Assembly: GCF_901709675.1 (NCBI RefSeq)
Contig: NC_051089.1
Location: 5,190,476-5,254,475, forward strand
DNA from: Syngnathus acus
Taxonomy: Eukaryota > Chordata > Actinopteri > Syngnathiformes > Syngnathidae
Reading direction: 5' to 3'
DNA length: 64,000 nt
The translations under genes and the position numbers were made by a program. Each line of letters starts with the position of its first letter. The first letter of the stretch is position 1. The notes beneath the pieces are model-generated. The model saw only the letters and a program-made list of their open reading frames with translations. It did no database searches and was not told where the DNA came from. Positions 1-39,758 of this stretch are shown here, one piece after another.

Positions 1-480
1 TTGGATGAAGGCGAGTCTTAAAAGTTTCTTCAGGATGGGCCAGCTCCCTTCAGACGCATCCAGAGCAGACCGACACCGGGTCATGGAGACTTGTACTTAA
101 GTTACCAAGTACGTACGTGCTTTTCCGCCGACCGAACCTTTTATTGGCTTACCCCAAAAACTTTACGAGACATTTTTCTGGGTGATTTTATGAATTGAGT
201 AGCTTGTTTTTGTGCAATTAAGATGTTCTTTATTGAATATTGATTCATTTGTGTCTTGTGAAAGTATGTAGGAGAAGCTATAAATGACAAGACTCGCAAA
301 GTGTATTTTTCTCCGTGCGTAATGGCGCAACTTTTACGCACGGTGACTTAACCTTACCCCACCTCCTTTGCCCTTCGCAGCCCATGTACGCGAAGGTGTC
401 GCCGGCTTTTTTCCCCGTGGAGAGCACCCGCCCGCTCGCACACCGCGCCGAGTGGACCGTGAGAGCGCACCCCTCCAAAG
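1..480 (+). promoter_or_regulatory. slc6a2: slc6a2 5' flank and probable 5' leader
   Basis: This is the stretch before the slc6a2 start codon. A pyrimidine-rich run ending in CAG at 380 is a good candidate splice acceptor, which would place the leader at 381-480 and an untranslated first exon upstream. Human SLC6A2 also has an untranslated first exon (family knowledge). In the frame of the start codon, a TGA at 460-462 closes the leader, so translation of the transporter cannot begin earlier. An out-of-frame ATG at 384 opens a reading frame that runs past the true start to 695. No clear TATA box was seen. Confidence 0.45.
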
Positions 481-16353
<15,873 letters not shown>

Positions 16354-16764
16354 TGAATACCCTGAGAATCATTTGTGGATTCTCGCCATCGCAAGACAAG
16401 AGGGGCCTTTTTTTTAAACCCAGTTGTATCACTCCTGTTACTCAGCTAGGTTTTTTTTTTTTTTTGTCAAGCACTTAATATGAAAGTAGTCCAAAAGTTG
16501 TTTCACGTCATTAAACACGTACTTGTAGACAATGTTTAGTATCATTCGAATCAACTTCAGGAATCTTGACTGTTATCTCCTGCAAGACACTGAATCAAAA
16601 CCAAAAGTTGACAGACGACACGCTTTTTGTTGCCTTTTTCGGCCTCATGAATGTTAGTTGTTCTTATTTAAGTTACCATATTTGCTTTTTTTTTGTGGTG
16701 GGGGGGCTTATCTGTGCCTTAATCGAGTAGGAGACTATTGTTTGTGCTTTTTGGGAGCGGTTTG

Positions 16765-16797
16765 ATATACATGTATACATATATATATATATATATG
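16765..16797. repeat. Short AT dinucleotide palindrome
   Basis: The sequence ATATACATGTATACATATATAT and following bases form a self-complementary AT run about 410 bp downstream of the slc6a2 stop, possibly within the 3' UTR. Confidence 0.7.
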
Positions 16798-16850
16798 TGG
16801 AACTCCAAAGAGTAAAAAAGAGAAAAGGTGAAAACTTAGCAGAATTAATG

Positions 16851-16856
16851 AATAAA
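16851..16856 (+). terminator. slc6a2: Candidate slc6a2 poly(A) signal
   Basis: An AATAAA hexamer lies about 500 bp after the slc6a2 stop. A second AATAAA follows near 16912. Several other hexamers occur in this AT-rich sequence, so the choice is uncertain. Confidence 0.3.
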
Positions 16857-19800
16857 TGGTGGTAACTGTTTCAAAATCTTTTCAACGAAGGAGTCTTAAG
16901 GCCTCTCTGAAAATAAATATATATATTTATGCTACAAGAATACAAATTGTCTATGATAAATAGTTGTAAGATTGCAAGATGAAGGACATGAAGAAAAACA
17001 TTTCTTGATTATTCCCAAATTATGAATTTTGATTTCCCATTTTTTTTCCCTTTCCCGGGACATTTTATTCTAAACAAAATTAAATTTTATTCTCCAGAAA
17101 TGGAATAATATTCTCATAAATAAAAAAATATATATAACATTTCATTCTAGTTAGCCCTTTTACGCCCCAAAAACTTCGTGATTAGCAAAAAAAATTTATT
17201 CTTGCAATACTGACTTGATTCTTGTAACATAATTATTGATTTTTCATTGAGGCTCCAACCCATCTTTGTACTTGTAATGCTTTTGTGTGTTGTTCCACGC
17301 CTTTGAGGCTGTACAAGAGAGAGGCGAATGTACGTTGGGCTTTTTAATTTTCCGTCAAGCAGGGTTAACCACCAAACATAGGCGACCGTGCCGAAATGCG
17401 CATAAATTGTCAGATCAAGTATAACCGTAACACTACTGTACTGTTCATCGTCATTAGTCACCATGAATCAAAAACTGTGTGATTAATAAAATAACTTTGA
17501 AAAAGTATCCAAATCCCACCCAAAAAATGCCCATTTTGGACCCCCGATCCGTAGTTTGAAGACCCTGTTATTAGTATGCTGGATCGTCACACGCATCTTC
17601 AATTTCTTCTTTGAACTGCCATATAAGTGCCATGATGAAATTTAATCTGCTTGTTTTATTATTTTGATTTATTTTTTTAAAGCTGACTTTATGAAAAAAA
17701 CTGAAGCCACAGAGTAAAAAAAAATATCTGTATAAAAATCCAATTATATGTGGAATACATAAAATATAAAGATATATTCTTTTGTTATATCTAATCTTGT
17801 ATTAATCAAAATGGTTTATAACAAAATGTGAATGTAAAGTATTTCAAATGTCCTAAATGTCATATCATGTGTGTTTGATGTGTAGCTAATATTTAAAAAA
17901 AAAATCAAAACTATTCTTCAGCGTAATCCTGGACTATGGAATATGGACTTTCCTGGACTATGTTTACAAAAATAGTGTGTATAATAATGATAATAAAAAT
18001 ATCCTATGATGTCCTGTTGAACGTGAGTTGCAAATATCTATGAAGACATAGTCACACGATCATAATAAAGTATTTCTTCTACACTCACCTGACTGCCATT
18101 TTAGGTTGTTTTTATATACTTAATAAAAGGTCCAGTCACCTCATTCCCGGCAACAGGAACTTGCCATGATGTTTTGTTCTGTTGCTGACTGGGCCTTTCG
18201 TAACGGATGACTGTGCTGTGCCTCCTTTTTTTCAGTCCGCTGCACTTCTGTGTGGGCTTTCATCAGACTGACCTTTTCCTACCATGATAAGGCTTACAAT
18301 CTCCACTCCTGCACATTTATTCTTTAATTGATGCACCTCAGCTTTGTCGTAAAATTCACTGAAGACGTATAATACAAAGTCGTGATTGTACACAGGTAGA
18401 AGAATTTTCAAGATATTTCTAAATTGGTCATGAAAAATAAAAACAGAATGCATATCCATATAGAAACTTTGAAGCCTTCTGATTGGTCAATCATTTTCTT
18501 GATGTCGCCGTTTGGCTTCACAAAGGTCAAAGCAGCTTCAACTTTAGCCAAATGTGTTAAGCCGATCGAAGTCGATGCGCAGCCAGTCTTAATTGGCAGC
18601 CTAATGTGATTGGGCCAAAGCAGGCTCGTTCTTTAACATCCTTCTCCATTGTGACCGCTTGTTCCATCCGATTGATCCAATTTTCAGGAACTCATCTCTC
18701 TCATTGTGGTGCCTTTTGCCGGTTGCTGTGTCAGCAAAACTCAAGCTCAGTGGATTTTACCAGTAAGGAAAATCTTTTATGGTAACCACAGAACACGATA
18801 TGATACGATGCAATACGATAATAGACTAGACGAGACCGTATATAATAAATAGAATACACATTTAAAGTTTAATAACAACAATAAAATATATAATTACTTT
18901 GAACAACCAAAATACATGGGAAAAATGACATTTATAAAAAAAATATTTGAATTACCAAAACACTTTTTGTGCTTTCATCAAGTATGTTGATTTAAAATCC
19001 AGATGTAAAATCCATGCCAATGTTTCCAAAATAGCACTCAAGTAACTACTTGTTTTCACTACAGTTATAATCATATGTACTCCATGTGTTGTTTGCGATT
19101 CGAGATAACATTGCTATTCTTGGCAACTCATTGGCTTGAGGACGTAATAGCAACTTAGGAACACTTGATGTACTAATGGCCATAGGCCATAGACTTCCTG
19201 CCACCTCGCCCATACACACCACCAATGAGGATCTCCTGCAATTTGTAAACACCATGTTCGTAAACCCTTCTACCACCTTCATTCCATCCCCTTTTATCCA
19301 CAAAAGCAAAAATGAAGGCCTATTTCCTGCCTTGGAGACACAAATCTAATAGAGGCCACATTCTGATGGCAACAAAAGATACGGCCATACATGGCAAAAG
19401 CTTATCGCTTGTCCCTTTTGACCTCTTGTCGAGGAAATTAATTAGCAGAAAATAGGAAACATGCACAGAGAAACAATGTAAGTGGTGGATAAGGTCAGTG
19501 CGGTCAAGCATGCCGTGCGCTTGCACAGTATAGGGAGAACCGGTGGTGGTAAATAATGCAGTACAATTAGGGTACTTGGTTCGTGTACTGATGTCGATTT
19601 GTAAGTATCTGTACTACGTACATTCGACTAGCAGTTTCGTTATCCTGCTCCAAACTCTGGTATGGACATCAAAAGCACTTTATAGTGATATTGACCTTCA
19701 CATTGTTATTTACGTTAAGCAGGTCCCTGCCTTCACAATCTGGACCATTTATCATTAATTCAAGCTAGATGGGATTTAACCCCTCAAATGAAGTAAGATC

Positions 19801-22714
19801 TATTTGTCACTAAATACATTGAGGAAGTTCTGATGATGTGGGATGTATACACAAAGATATTTAAGAAAGACATGGAAGACGTTGTGGAACGTTGGACATG
19901 ATGTTACATCTGACTCATGAGCCCCACCAAGTAGTTCTGTGAATTTCTGTCCCTCCTTTTCTTCTGCAATTTCACCTTCTACTTTAACGTTTTACTGTAG
20001 AGTCTAATTACATTTGAGCTGGTTCTTCGTCTGCACTTGGTCACACAATAACTGTCTTGTTATGTTGTCCATTTATTTTCTGGAGGACAGCTTGTGCATG
20101 CAACTGCTTTTTGTATATAATGATTTAAAACATATCCTGTGCAATTTTGTTTTTAAGTGAAGGCGTAGCGGAAAGAATAAGCAATATTGAACCTTTGATT
20201 TACGATTTTCACTATGGGACATCGTTTTTATCCCAACATAAAACTTTTTAATAGGACAGGCAAATGACATTTTTCCATATTATTTACTGTCATAGAAGTG
20301 TAAAAATAAGTAAACAGCTTTTAATATGACGACATAAAAAAATCACTACTATACAAAAACATGTTTTTTTTCTCTCACAAATAGCAATTGGTTCAGAAAT
20401 TAGTATATGTGTCTTTGGCTTTTACGCAGTAAAGCAACTTTTTGTATTATCTTCGGTTTTTGTGCTCCGTCAGATGCGCCGCAAGGTTAGACTTCATCCC
20501 AGTTACTTTCTAGTCAGATAAAATCAAAAGTGAGCTTAGGCGTCTGGTGGCCTTTGGATGGAGGGACTGATGGGAACATTGAGGGTGTTAAATATAGTAT
20601 GGAGACAATAAACAAGGTTTTGACAGGCTGGCTGAAGGCAATATGGAAAGTATTCTGTCATTTATCAATGAACTCGGCAGTTCTTCATAAAGACTTAAAG
20701 TTGTGAAATACCACAGCCCTGCAATTCATCTTCAACCTCTCTTATATTATTGTATGTTAAAAAAGATGCATTGCTTTAATTTTGTGCTTTCAGGGGTGTA
20801 GTCTTTGGTGTGGTAACTTTACAAATGTTTTGTTCAGATTGACCTAAATCATTTGACTGACAAATCCAATGAAGTCAAATAGTCAATGCTTGTACAGTTG
20901 TTTTTGTTCGATTTCTACCATGCTAGCGTGTCTTACTTCTGAAATTATTACATATAGAGTAGCTTTTTCTATTCAATGTTTACATATCATCTTTTATATA
21001 TTTTCCAAGGTATAATTTCACAACTAATTTAATCACAGTCCTCAAGTGGTGCTTCTAACTAAGAGGGCAACTATGCTAAAAAATTAACTACACATAACTT
21101 TGAGGGGTTGCTACATGTAATTATGCTCAGATAAGCACCACCCGGTGAAGTAAATGGGGTGTGAAAACATACATGATAGGAGACGGAAGGGATCACATCA
21201 AAGGCAGGCCAAAAAAGTGTGTGTGTGTAGGGGGGGATTTTTGACACCACTTACAGTGGACCAATCGTATTCATTTGGATTTTTAACTGAATTCTTTTTC
21301 CCATAGGAATAAATTTGACGAGAAATAACCTTTCTTTTTAGGCAAAAATCTTACAAAGTAGTTAAAGAGAAAGAAATGTATGGCAGCTTGCTGAACTGAG
21401 GTCTCCAGAGGTATGCTGAGCTCTTGCGTGACGTCATGCAAGATTCAAACCGAGAAGTTTTGTACCACTTTAAAGTTGGATTTTTTCCCAGAGGCATTTG
21501 AAAAAACACAGCCTGCTCTTGGGTACTGCATTAAAGCTGCCACAAGCGGCCATTGTGTGACCATTGCGAAGCAGCCATGTCAAGCTATTGATGGCAGCCA
21601 AAGTTAATTGGATTGACTTAAGCCCCCTCGGGCTCTGTATTAGAAAATCCAAATCAATGTCACTGGCTGACGGAGGCAAGAGGAGCTTATAGCCTTCACT
21701 CCCAATTAGACTGAGCCATGAAGTAGCATTTACTTGTTCTTTATCTTATGACAGTTTGAAAAGTAGACATGAGCGACTGTGGGAAAATGATGCCTTGTCG
21801 GGGAAATGCCGCCAAACAGTTGTTTTGTATTACATTTCTGCACAATGAACATACAAGAGGATATTAAGAGTGACAGTTTGTCGAGTAGTGCGTCGTAAAA
21901 CAATTATGTAGACTGTAGAGAATTAATTTCACAATTTTTTTTCAAACCAAAATACACATAATATACATTTAATTAGTAACATCTGTCATATCAGATCATA
22001 CTAAATACAACAAATAATGTAAATTTAAAAATGATAATGACAAATTTTGTTGTATTAATTTCAGTGGGAACTAATTACATTTAGTAGGCGTTCCTAATGG
22101 TTTGGCTGCAGCTCATTCTGTATTTTCTATCACAAATCTGACCTCTAGTGGTCATAACTAAGCAGTACAACAAGCAGCGGTGAGGGTACGTGAAGCGATT
22201 CAATGTCGGCATCTAGTGGTTGACAGCATTCATTACAAGTCAAAAATTTAAAAAATACTTAAAAATAAGCAACATGGCAGAATAAGAGCCATAAAGTGGA
22301 GAGATTCAGATCGGAAACAAGCCGTTTTCAAATGTGGCTAAAAATCAGATTCGTATCCGATTGGTACTATAAGGCGACTAATAATGATAATAATAATAAT
22401 AGTGAACATAAGAGGCTTTTTATTATTTTTGCGAGTCTTACGTATTACTTATGTTTGTATTGTCACGACTTGCACAATTTGGCATGTGCGCACATGGAGG
22501 TTGTTTTATGTCCTCTGTTCTCCAAACACAATCATAATCCAGCCTCAACTATGTTCCAAAGACCATTTATCATGCGATCCTAACAATAAAAGTAAGACAG
22601 CTCATAAAGTGGCACCCAAAAAGTGTCGTTAGCAAGCTCTTCGAGTGCCTTCTGACAGACGTTCTGCTTTGATCTGCCAATTTTATGGTTTTAGGACTAC
22701 TCTTGAAAAGCGGG

Positions 22715-22717
<3 letters not shown>

Positions 22718-22769
<52 letters not shown>
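22718..22769. repeat. (GA)n microsatellite, about 26 units
   Basis: A pure AG dinucleotide run lies 450 bp upstream of the slc12a4 start codon. It creates a false open frame of alternating Arg and Glu. Its promoter-proximal position means it could be bound by GAGA-type factors; that is inference only. Confidence 0.95.
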
Positions 22770-22772
<3 letters not shown>

Positions 22773-23214
22773 ATACTTATGCAAACATCTGCAAACTCTT
22801 TCAAATTTTACGTGCAGCTCTCATTGGTTCTGCCTTGTTTTCCAGACTGCCACGTAGCAGTCAAAAGGCCCACAAAGTCCGGACCTTGAACACAAAGCTG
22901 TTGATGAAAGTCAGGATGGACACACACAAAGCTGAGGGATCAGCGTAACCTTTGCAAAGGGAGGATGACTTCACATAAGCCAACCCTCACATCGGGAAAC
23001 TCCTCCTGCTTTGTCAGCGAACCCAAATGTCTTCTCATGGTCGTTCCCAGTTCGGAACTCCACCTCAGAATAGGGGCCGGTCAGTGGGCGTGGATTGCAA
23101 TCATAGCCGGGCCTGGGGGAAGTGAGAGCAGGATAGTGGAATGCAGTTGCCATTAGTGGGAAGAGGAGCTAACAAGCTAGCCTGTTACGCTCAGCTGGAG
23201 TTGGGGATGAAATC

Positions 23215-34265
<11,051 letters not shown>

Positions 34266-34572
34266 CCAATCAGAACGGACCACGGAGGTGCTTCAACATT
34301 CCTCCTCAAGGGTTAGCTGTTCACATTAGAATAGGGTGTCTTTATATATAAGATAATGGTCCAGTAGATTATCAGAACATTTATTTTGAGCAGTTAAGGG
34401 GGGAAGAATCTTTTTCCTACTGTGGGTCATTTCAGTTCTCCGATGGTGGACTGGATCACATGACACATGGGTTCCCCAACCTGATGCAATGTATAGTAGA
34501 AGCAGGACGTAGTGTACACAAGGTCAAGGAGGATTTAGATTTTTGCGGGATTCCGAGGGGGAGGGGCGTGCA

Positions 34573-34592
34573 CTTTATTTATTTATTTATTT
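34573..34592 (+). promoter_or_regulatory. slc12a4: AU-rich element (overlapping ATTTA pentamers)
   Basis: The run TTATTTATTTATTTATTTGA holds four overlapping ATTTA pentamers about 310 bp after the slc12a4 stop. In an mRNA this would be a class II AU-rich element bound by TTP- or HuR-type proteins and affecting stability (established knowledge). It could also be a simple TTTA repeat. Confidence 0.5.
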
Positions 34593-35046
34593 GACTCTTT
34601 TAGTTTTTCACGTTCATAAGGTAAGAGACTTTACTTAGTGTAAGACTTAAGTATTCAATTTGCATGCAAACTTTTTTTTGTTTTGTTTTAACTTATATGT
34701 TCATAGTTTTTGTTCTCAGATGATGTGAGCAGTTTGTTTTAAAGGGAGGATGAACGAAAAGTAGTGCAATGACAGAACAATGCCAAAAATCCCGAAATAG
34801 ATTTACTTTTAAGTCAGTTAAATTTAATTCCATTCAGTTCAGTAATTTTATTTTTGCTTTGTTGACGTGTTCTGCCCCAACACCAAACTGGTTTGTATCA
34901 ATGTCAAGAAATATCCACCTTTGTACAGTAGTTACTTTTATATTGTAAATTCATGTCGGCAGTACTAACTTTGATAGATTTTTTTTACTAAATTACAAAA
35001 CCTATCACATCAAAAAAGTATACATTTCTATGATTTGATTCCCTTC

Positions 35047-35052
35047 AATAAA
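35047..35052 (+). terminator. slc12a4: Candidate slc12a4 poly(A) signal
   Basis: An AATAAA in the context CTTCAATAAATTATT lies 782 bp after the stop codon. GT-rich sequence downstream is modest. Confidence 0.45.
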
Positions 35053-35375
35053 TTATTTTACTATACAGTTTTTTGCACTTGTACTTTGTATAGTTAAAAC
35101 AAACAAAACTCAATATATTGATATGAATTATCACACTTAATAGCAGATCTTAGATAGCACACATTTCCCAGTGGCTGAGGCACATATGGATGAGCATAAC
35201 CTCAAACAGCGCCACAACCTATTTACATCTCCATTTTTACCATTTAATTCATTATATATAATTATTTAATTTTATCTATAATAATCACAATACGTTGTAT
35301 ATTGCAGTATGATGATTTAATGGCATTTCAAGCTTACTGTTCGCTAAATCTCAGTTGTGGTTCTTTGAAGTGTCG

Positions 35376-35390
35376 CCACCAGAGGGCAGC
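35376..35390 (+). promoter_or_regulatory. CTCF-binding motif, + orientation
   Basis: The 15-mer CCACCAGAGGGCAGC matches the CTCF core consensus CCASYAGRKGGCRSY at every position. It lies 1.1 kb downstream of slc12a4. Occupancy cannot be judged from sequence. Confidence 0.6.
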
Positions 35391-37529
35391 AATGTACAAC
35401 TCATTTTTATAATTGTGATCGTTAAAACTGTTTATCTATCATCCATTTTTTGTACTTGTAAAATAAGCATATTCCAAAGGATGGTTTATATTTGATAGTG
35501 CAGTTTCCGTAATGCTACACAGCCACAAGCTAGTGCTGTGTAGTATTTATTTATTTATTCATTTATTTATTTATTGAGGTGGAGGTTTAGGTCAACACAT
35601 ATGGGACTTAATTGAAAAGACACGTCAGGAATGAATCATCTTCTTCCGATGCTACACACTCTTATCACAGTGGCAACTCAGCCTATACAGTAAATAATTT
35701 TATATTTTTCACCCTCCTTTGACTGTAAAAAAAAAATATATATACTAATTAAAATATTGAAGTCAGTACTCCTAATTGAAGTTTTAACATATTGGAGAGT
35801 TTTCGTGTGGTCACTAGTGAGACGGAAGTAACATTTGCTAAAAAAAAAAATGGCCTGCTGTCGAAAGCAATTACAAAGTGCCCTCATTTCCTAGTGAGGC
35901 TTTAAATAATGCTGAAGTCACAGTTTTGTAACTTGTCATTTCTTCTGCCCTGGATGTTGGCAGCCTCACGGCCATGTGTTCATTATCTGCAATTCCAGCT
36001 TTTGACTCCAGCACTGCAATTACATCCTCGGACGCACTGATTAATCCAACGCGGAGGCTTTATTGTTTTATTTATTTATTTTTCCTTCAAAATGAAAAGA
36101 ACATAAGCGGACACTTTGCCAAGGAGTAGCTGCTCGTTTGTGCCATAGTCCTTATGTTACAATAAGACATTTCAAGGGCTGCTTAAGTGTTCTCCTAAAA
36201 TCTTCAATAAAGGAGGGATTTAATGTAATGGAGGTTCACACAATGGCGTGTTTAACTAACGAACGTTTCTTAGTCTCTTGCTGTACTTAAGGCACCGTAC
36301 TATTAAGCTTTGAATATATTCATGTTTTGGAGGATACGAATTTCCTAAATCCTCATGCAATTTAAAATGTCAATTCTCTGGGAAAAAAAAATCTTGTTTA
36401 TGAACTTTTGGTATTGATGTTGTGGCGGCCATGACACGCTCTTCTCCGTAATTCCAGCCTCAGGGTTGGAGGCGCTGGTGAGTGGTCTGTGCAATCCCCG
36501 ACAACAACAAAAAAGTTGAAATAGCAAAGCAGCATCTAGTGGTAAAATTACAAATGAGGCCTGTGGAGTGTCTGATCTGTCTCTCTTTATGTCTCCAATA
36601 TAATCTCAGACACTTTTAATATGCATTCTGATGTTTCATATTAATATTTTTGTTTTATAATTTTAAGTATATTTTGTAAAACGTGTATTCTTGTGCCTAA
36701 AAAGTGACAAAGCCCAGTTTGTTTGTATACGGTATCTTCAAGTATGAGCTTTGTTTTTGTAATTACATAGTCATCATTTTTGCGTTCAATGCAAAGTCGC
36801 AAATGAAATGTTTCCTTTTGTAGCCTTCTTCGTTTTGTTTGGCATTTCTTCCACTCCTATTCTCTCGTCTCTGTCACGTAATCAGTCATCACCCCCCCAC
36901 CCTCACTTGAAGAGTTAAACGAAAAAAACAAAACAACAGCAGCTACGCAACCGACTGGAGCAATGTCGACTCCACTCCGGCACAAAACATAGGCCTCTGT
37001 AAATATTAAATTTAAAAGGATTCCCAGATAAGGCGGCTTGAAAAATTGAGGCAGCACCCCATTCTTCTAGATAAGAGAAGACGGAGCCATCTGGAGGCTG
37101 CCAGATAGCGAACTCCCACGCCATCCGCGAGACCTCACTCTCATCCGAGGCGGCGGCCGAACGAATAAGCACCAACACTTTCATTATGTTAACTTTCAAA
37201 ATGAACTCATTGACATTCAAAGCATATGCTGCTTTTCCCACCCTTAGTAAACACAATGTTACTCTTGCGTGCCCTCATAAGAAATCGCCAACGCGTCAGT
37301 CTTAAAACTAATGTTGATTACGAGGGTGTCGTGTTTACCTTTTGGTAATATTTTGCTTTACATAAGAAATAGCCGTCAATGAGAAGGAATGCATTTCTAA
37401 GCCCAAGCAAAAAAGAAACATGGGAAAAATATTTTCAAACCCGTTGAATCGATGTGTGGACACTAGACAGAGTGTGGCCTGAAACACTTTTTACATCCAC
37501 ACTATGAATAATACAAAAAGGTGTGAATT

Positions 37530-37850
37530 TTTGCTGCATGCTTTGAATAGGAAAAGTCGTGCCATCTGGTGAACGAAATAAGCTAGGCCACACATACCGA
37601 CATCAGTAACACATCATCCCAAGATTTCAAAAGCAGAGCATTCTTGCATTAAACTGAAAAACGTGGTGTTTTGCTGCATGCTTTTCACACATGTCCAAAT
37701 TAGGAGAAAGTAGCACCATCTGGTGGTAAAATAAAATACACAGACACTAATATCCAGCTTCAGGTGTGCTTATTTCTGTTGAAATCATGCATTCTTGCAG
37801 AAAACAATATAAGTTCCAATTTATTTGCTGCATGCTTTGAATGGGAAAAA
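37530..37850. repeat. Three copies of a local repeat with TTTGCTGCATGCTTT and a CCATCTGGTG core
   Basis: Copies begin near 37530, 37670 and 37823, a spacing of about 140-153 bp. Each opens with TTGCTGCATGCTTT. The first two continue to GGAAAAGT or GAGAAAGTAG and then (G/A)CCATCTGGTG; the third has lost the last box. GCATTCTTGCA also recurs between copies. A further complete copy lies at 39463-39510. The spacing suggests tandem amplification of a small interspersed element. Confidence 0.7.
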
Positions 37851-39414
37851 TATGGCAGTCAATCAAAATGTGATAATAAAGGACTTTATTAGTTTACATG
37901 GTTTTCAATAGTTAAATTTAAACGTAATTTTTTGGAGGTTTGCCTTCTTAGGCTCATATAAAGAATAGAGATAACCTGTATAAGGGTTAAATATACTGCG
38001 TGCATCACGTATAAATGTGTTTTGTTTTGGGTGAGGGCCTGCATCTCCCCCAAATCCATGTTGACTGTTTGCAAACAAATAATATAACTGTAATCGACTC
38101 TCAGGTTGTGTGAATAACCTTGTCCGTATTGCTACTTGCTTGACTCCTCTGCTATTCCTCCACAGCCACATTGGATTTGGCTCCAGGATAATACTTTTGT
38201 CACAATGTTTTATCTGCGCTCTCACTCCGCTGTTACCCCTAATTACCCCCACCTCGCCGCTGCATTTTACGCTCGGCCCACCAGAATTCCCAGATAGCAG
38301 ATGCAGGTCGATTAGGGAATATCTTTTTGACCTGCATTGCGCAACGATTGTCCTATCGGTTCCGGGATGAAAGCTGTTACCTGCTTGATAACGGGCGACC
38401 CTGGAGCGATAACCTTCGGGCTAGTTTCGAGGACACGCCGTTTTGCTTCCCACCTGAGCGCTTGCAGTCGCAGCATTTCTTATTCAGCCTTGTGACAATT
38501 TTTTTTTTTCCCCAAATGGGATTTGCTACGAGGTTAATCATTAAGTTCGGCTCTTCGACTGTCCGGGTGACCGCCGATCACCGGTTGAAATGTGATGAAA
38601 GGCTACGAAAAAACGATCCCAAGGAAAATGCAGCGATTTCTTTCTTTCTTTCTGTATGCAGAGTCGATTTGTCGCCGCGGTTACGCGGAGTCACTTTGAT
38701 TAATTTACTTAAGGATGCTGACATCTGCGTTTGCAGATTTTCATTAAGATCAATGGCAAACGGCTTCAGACACGCTTCCACTTGTCTAGGCTATTATCCC
38801 CAAAAGGCACGGTAGATTAAGTAGAAAAATAACTCGTTGATTAGGATAAAATCTCCCTTTCAGAATCAATTGTTTTTGTTTAAGGCCATTTGGAGAAATA
38901 TAATTAGAATATACCTTGTTCAGAAAATATGCGTGCAGGCCCCAAGGCTAAAAGTGATGGTAGTAGTGGGGGGGGAGATAATGTGTTACATACTTTTGAG
39001 GAAGAGTGCAGTGTGAGCCACTGTCAACCCTAGTTTTAATCCTTCCCTCTGCTGTGTTGTGCGATGTTAGGTTGTTATCTTAATGATAATCGCTGCCTGT
39101 ATTTCTGTGCCCCCCATCCCCACCAGCCGCCGGGCTCCTCTGCCAGGCTGGGGCGGGGTGAGGAGATGCGCCTTATCAACAGCTTTGTCATTAAATCAGC
39201 TTTTTCTACGCGACGTCCAAAAAGTTTACCGCCGTCGCTCTTATCAGAAAGGATCGGCAAGTCGGTTTTCTTTTCAATCACAGCTTTGCGCATTCAGCCG
39301 GGCGGAGATAAAATACAGCATAGGCGTTTCCATAAGGGGCGGAAATTGTGTTTAATAGTGGGACAAATTAAAAATGGACAATGGTGTGATTTGCATTTGT
39401 CAACAGACAGGCAG

Positions 39415-39445
39415 GCACACACACACACGCGCACACACACACACA
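39415..39445. repeat. CA-rich microsatellite
   Basis: This is an interrupted (CA)n run with a CGCG break in the middle. It lies just before a copy of the local repeat at 39463. Confidence 0.85.
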
Positions 39446-39462
39446 TTATGATGTGTCACATT

Positions 39463-39510
39463 TTGCTGCATGCTTTAAATGAAGAAATGTAGCGCCATCT
39501 GGTGGATAAA
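39463..39510. repeat. Fourth copy of the GCTGCATGCTTT / GCGCCATCTGGTGG repeat
   Basis: TTTTGCTGCATGCTTTAAAT is followed by GAAGAAATGTAGCGCCATCTGGTGG. The copy sits directly after a CA-rich microsatellite (39415-39445). It contains the best CTCF-like core of the family, at 39491-39505. Confidence 0.7.
39491..39505 (-). promoter_or_regulatory. CTCF-binding motif, - orientation, inside a repeat copy
   Basis: Read on the - strand, the site is CCACCAGATGGCGCT, which matches CCASYAGRKGGCRSY at all positions. Together with the + oriented site at 35376 it forms a convergent pair 4.1 kb apart. Confidence 0.5.
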
Positions 39511-39758
39511 TAGTAGTCGGTAACTAGGTTCAGCCAGAAGTCTAAAATGAAACTTTAACACAAAAGGTTTTTTAGGGTGGATTAGTTGATTAAATGCATG
39601 ATTAAATAAATAGGCAATTTCACCTTTTTTAATGAATATCCTCTGGCAAGTTTGACATTCAACACAGCCCCAAATAAATCGTAGCGGAAAGAAAACATCT
39701 TATACAAAAAAAATGGTCAATGTCAAGATTTTCATTTGTCATCAGCAGTTTTCAGCAG

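Larger units (their letters stand above)
16354..23214. other. Intergenic region between slc6a2 and slc12a4
   Basis: This 6.9 kb stretch separates two genes on the same strand. Its first part should hold the slc6a2 3' UTR. It also contains a short ATATAT palindrome, a GA microsatellite at 22718-22769, and two short CTAGTGGT motifs at about 22141 and 22206. The last part should include the slc12a4 promoter and leader. I find no convincing coding exon; the open frames here show no family signature. Confidence 0.7.
34266..35070 (+). other. slc12a4: Probable slc12a4 3' UTR
   Basis: The stretch follows the TGA at 34263-34265 and runs to just after an AATAAA at 35047-35052. It contains an AU-rich element at 34573-34592. 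The extent is inferred from the first good poly(A) hexamer. Confidence 0.55.

Noticed and set aside
18688-18769. A possible extra slc6a2 exon: TTTTCAG, then ELISLIVVPFAGCCVSKTQAQ, then a GTAAGG donor.
   Set aside because: It lies 2.3 kb beyond the proper stop, has no stop codon of its own and no downstream partner, and resembles no NET tail I know.
22141-22217. Two CTAGTGG motifs (near 22141 and 22206) as CTCF sites.
   Set aside because: Each differs from the core consensus at a key position (GTC or GCC in place of GGC), so they were not called.
22685-22948. An open frame with alternating Arg-Glu repeats.
   Set aside because: It is a product of the GA microsatellite.
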